Shown here in pieces: positions 63,300 to 64,000 of a DNA stretch of 64,000 nucleotides. The stretch covers positions 62,001-126,000 of the forward strand of contig NZ_GL876926.1 in assembly GCF_000192575.1 (NCBI RefSeq), read 5' to 3'. The position numbers were made by a program, and so were the translations under genes. How positions within the stretch are numbered: position 1 is the stretch's first letter; each line of letters begins with the position of its first letter. The notes under the pieces were generated by a model. That model saw only the letters and a list, made by a program, of their open reading frames with translations. It was not told the origin of the DNA and did not search any database. The stretch comes from Novosphingobium nitrogenifigens DSM 19370. GTDB lineage: Bacteria; Pseudomonadota; Alphaproteobacteria; Sphingomonadales; Sphingomonadaceae.

Positions 63300-64000
63300 A
63301 TGCAGTTCGACCTTCTCGATGTTTTCGCTTCCGGCTCGTTGACCGGCAATCCTCTTGCGGTCGTGCGAGGCGGCGACGCGCTCGACAGTGCGCAGATGCT
63401 GGCTCTGACACGCTGGCTGGGCTTTTCGGAAACCACGTTTGTGTTGCCGCCGACCATGGATGGCGCGGATTACAGGGTGCGCATCTTCTATCCGGCGGGG
63501 GAATTGCCCTTTGCCGGGCATCCGACACTGGGAACGGCAGCAGCCTGGCTGGCGGCGGGCGGCAAGCCGGCTCGGGATGGAGTGATCGTGCAGGAATGCG
63601 GGGTCGGCCTTGTCGAGGTGCGGCAGGAGGGGGAAACCCTTGCCTTTCGCGCGCCGCCGCTGGTGCGTTCGGGGCCGCTCGATCCGGCCGACCGGGCCGA
63701 AGCGATCCGCATCGCCGGTGTCGCGGAAGCCGATGTCGTGGCCGCCGTTCATGCGAACAATGGCCCGGACTGGCATCTCCTCCATCTCGTGTCCGCCCAA
63801 GCGGTTCTCGCGGCGCGTCCGGTGCCGACGGCGCCGATCGGAACCGATGTCGGTCTCGTCGGACCTTGGGGCGAAGGGCATGAGCGCCAGTTCGAAGTCC
63901 GCGCGTTCTTTGCCGATGCCAACGGACGGTTGGTCGAGGACCCCGTCACAGGCAGTCTCAATGCCTCGGTGGCGCAATATCTGCTGGGCGCCGGATTGAC
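63300..64000 (+). CDS. PhzF-family isomerase, truncated by the window end
   Basis: The frame runs from ATG 63300 to the window end without a stop, giving 233 residues of a family usually 260-300 long. It begins MQFDLLDVFASGSLTGNPLA and has the FSETTFVLP segment with the catalytic glutamate (near residue 46), FAGHPTLGTAAAWL, and EDPVTGSLNASVAQYL near the cut end. PhzF enzymes isomerise dihydro-hydroxyanthranilate or related substrates; most homologues have unknown substrates. It is divergent from the glycine-zipper gene. Confidence 0.88.
   Translation, partial: MQFDLLDVFASGSLTGNPLAVVRGGDALDSAQMLALTRWLGFSETTFVLPPTMDGADYRVRIFYPAGELPFAGHPTLGTAAAWLAAGGKPARDGVIVQECGVGLVEVRQEGETLAFRAPPLVRSGPLDPADRAEAIRIAGVAEADVVAAVHANNGPDWHLLHLVSAQAVLAARPVPTAPIGTDVGLVGPWGEGHERQFEVRAFFADANGRLVEDPVTGSLNASVAQYLLGAGL

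Overview
The window is GC-rich, densely packed chromosomal DNA from an alphaproteobacterium. It is most likely a sphingomonad (Novosphingobium/Sphingomonas type). This inference rests on the codon and GC style, a TonB-dependent receptor beside a TPR-sulfotransferase, and many amine and polyamine catabolic genes. No tRNA, rRNA, CRISPR array, insertion sequence or phage gene was recognised.

Layout. (1) 0-9.5 kb: a seven-gene minus-strand polyamine operon, in transcription order puuC-puuD-potH-potI-potG-puuB-puuA. A second glutamine-synthetase-like gene diverges from it. (2) 10-14.3 kb: a two-subunit molybdenum hydroxylase (iorAB-like), then a divergent HxlR regulator and flavodoxin-like reductase pair. 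(3) 14.4-18 kb: small proteins, a glycine-zipper protein, and a ribosome-modification pair (ribosomal-protein oxygenase plus RluE-like pseudouridine synthase). (4) 18-21.7 kb: the rest of the polyamine system (SpuC-type transaminase, GntR/FCD regulator, PotF/PotD-type binding lipoprotein). (5) 21.7-25.1 kb: a penicillin-acylase-family hydrolase and a phytanoyl-CoA-dioxygenase-family enzyme. (6) 25.3-30.4 kb: a complete urease operon, ureDABCEFG. (7) 30.4-38.5 kb: small unknown proteins, an AT-richer acyltransferase, a secreted amidohydrolase, an Lrp/AsnC regulator next to a RhtA-type exporter, and a TetR regulator diverging from a membrane protein. (8) 38.5-51.7 kb: the most striking block. 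An aromatic-amine-dehydrogenase-like TTQ enzyme cluster (minus strand) lies back to back with a complete quinohemoprotein amine dehydrogenase (CTQ) operon, qhpADCBGFE (plus strand). A TetR-family gene sits between them. (9) 51.7-64 kb: TonB receptor, TPR-sulfotransferase, FabI-like reductase, nitroreductase, argG, a MATE exporter, a second glycine-zipper paralogue and a PhzF-family gene cut by the window end.

How it fits together. Regions 1, 4, 6 and 8 suggest a lifestyle built on organic nitrogen. Polyamines are imported (PotF/GHI) and degraded by gamma-glutamylation (PuuABCD) or transamination (SpuC). Primary amines are oxidised in the periplasm by two enzymes with different peptide-derived quinone cofactors. 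Urea is hydrolysed by urease. An exact 12-mer shared by the puuC and spuC upstream regions, with a 10/12 match before potF, suggests that the split polyamine loci form one regulon, perhaps under the embedded GntR protein. Assignments rest on motifs and gene order read by eye; no database search was run.
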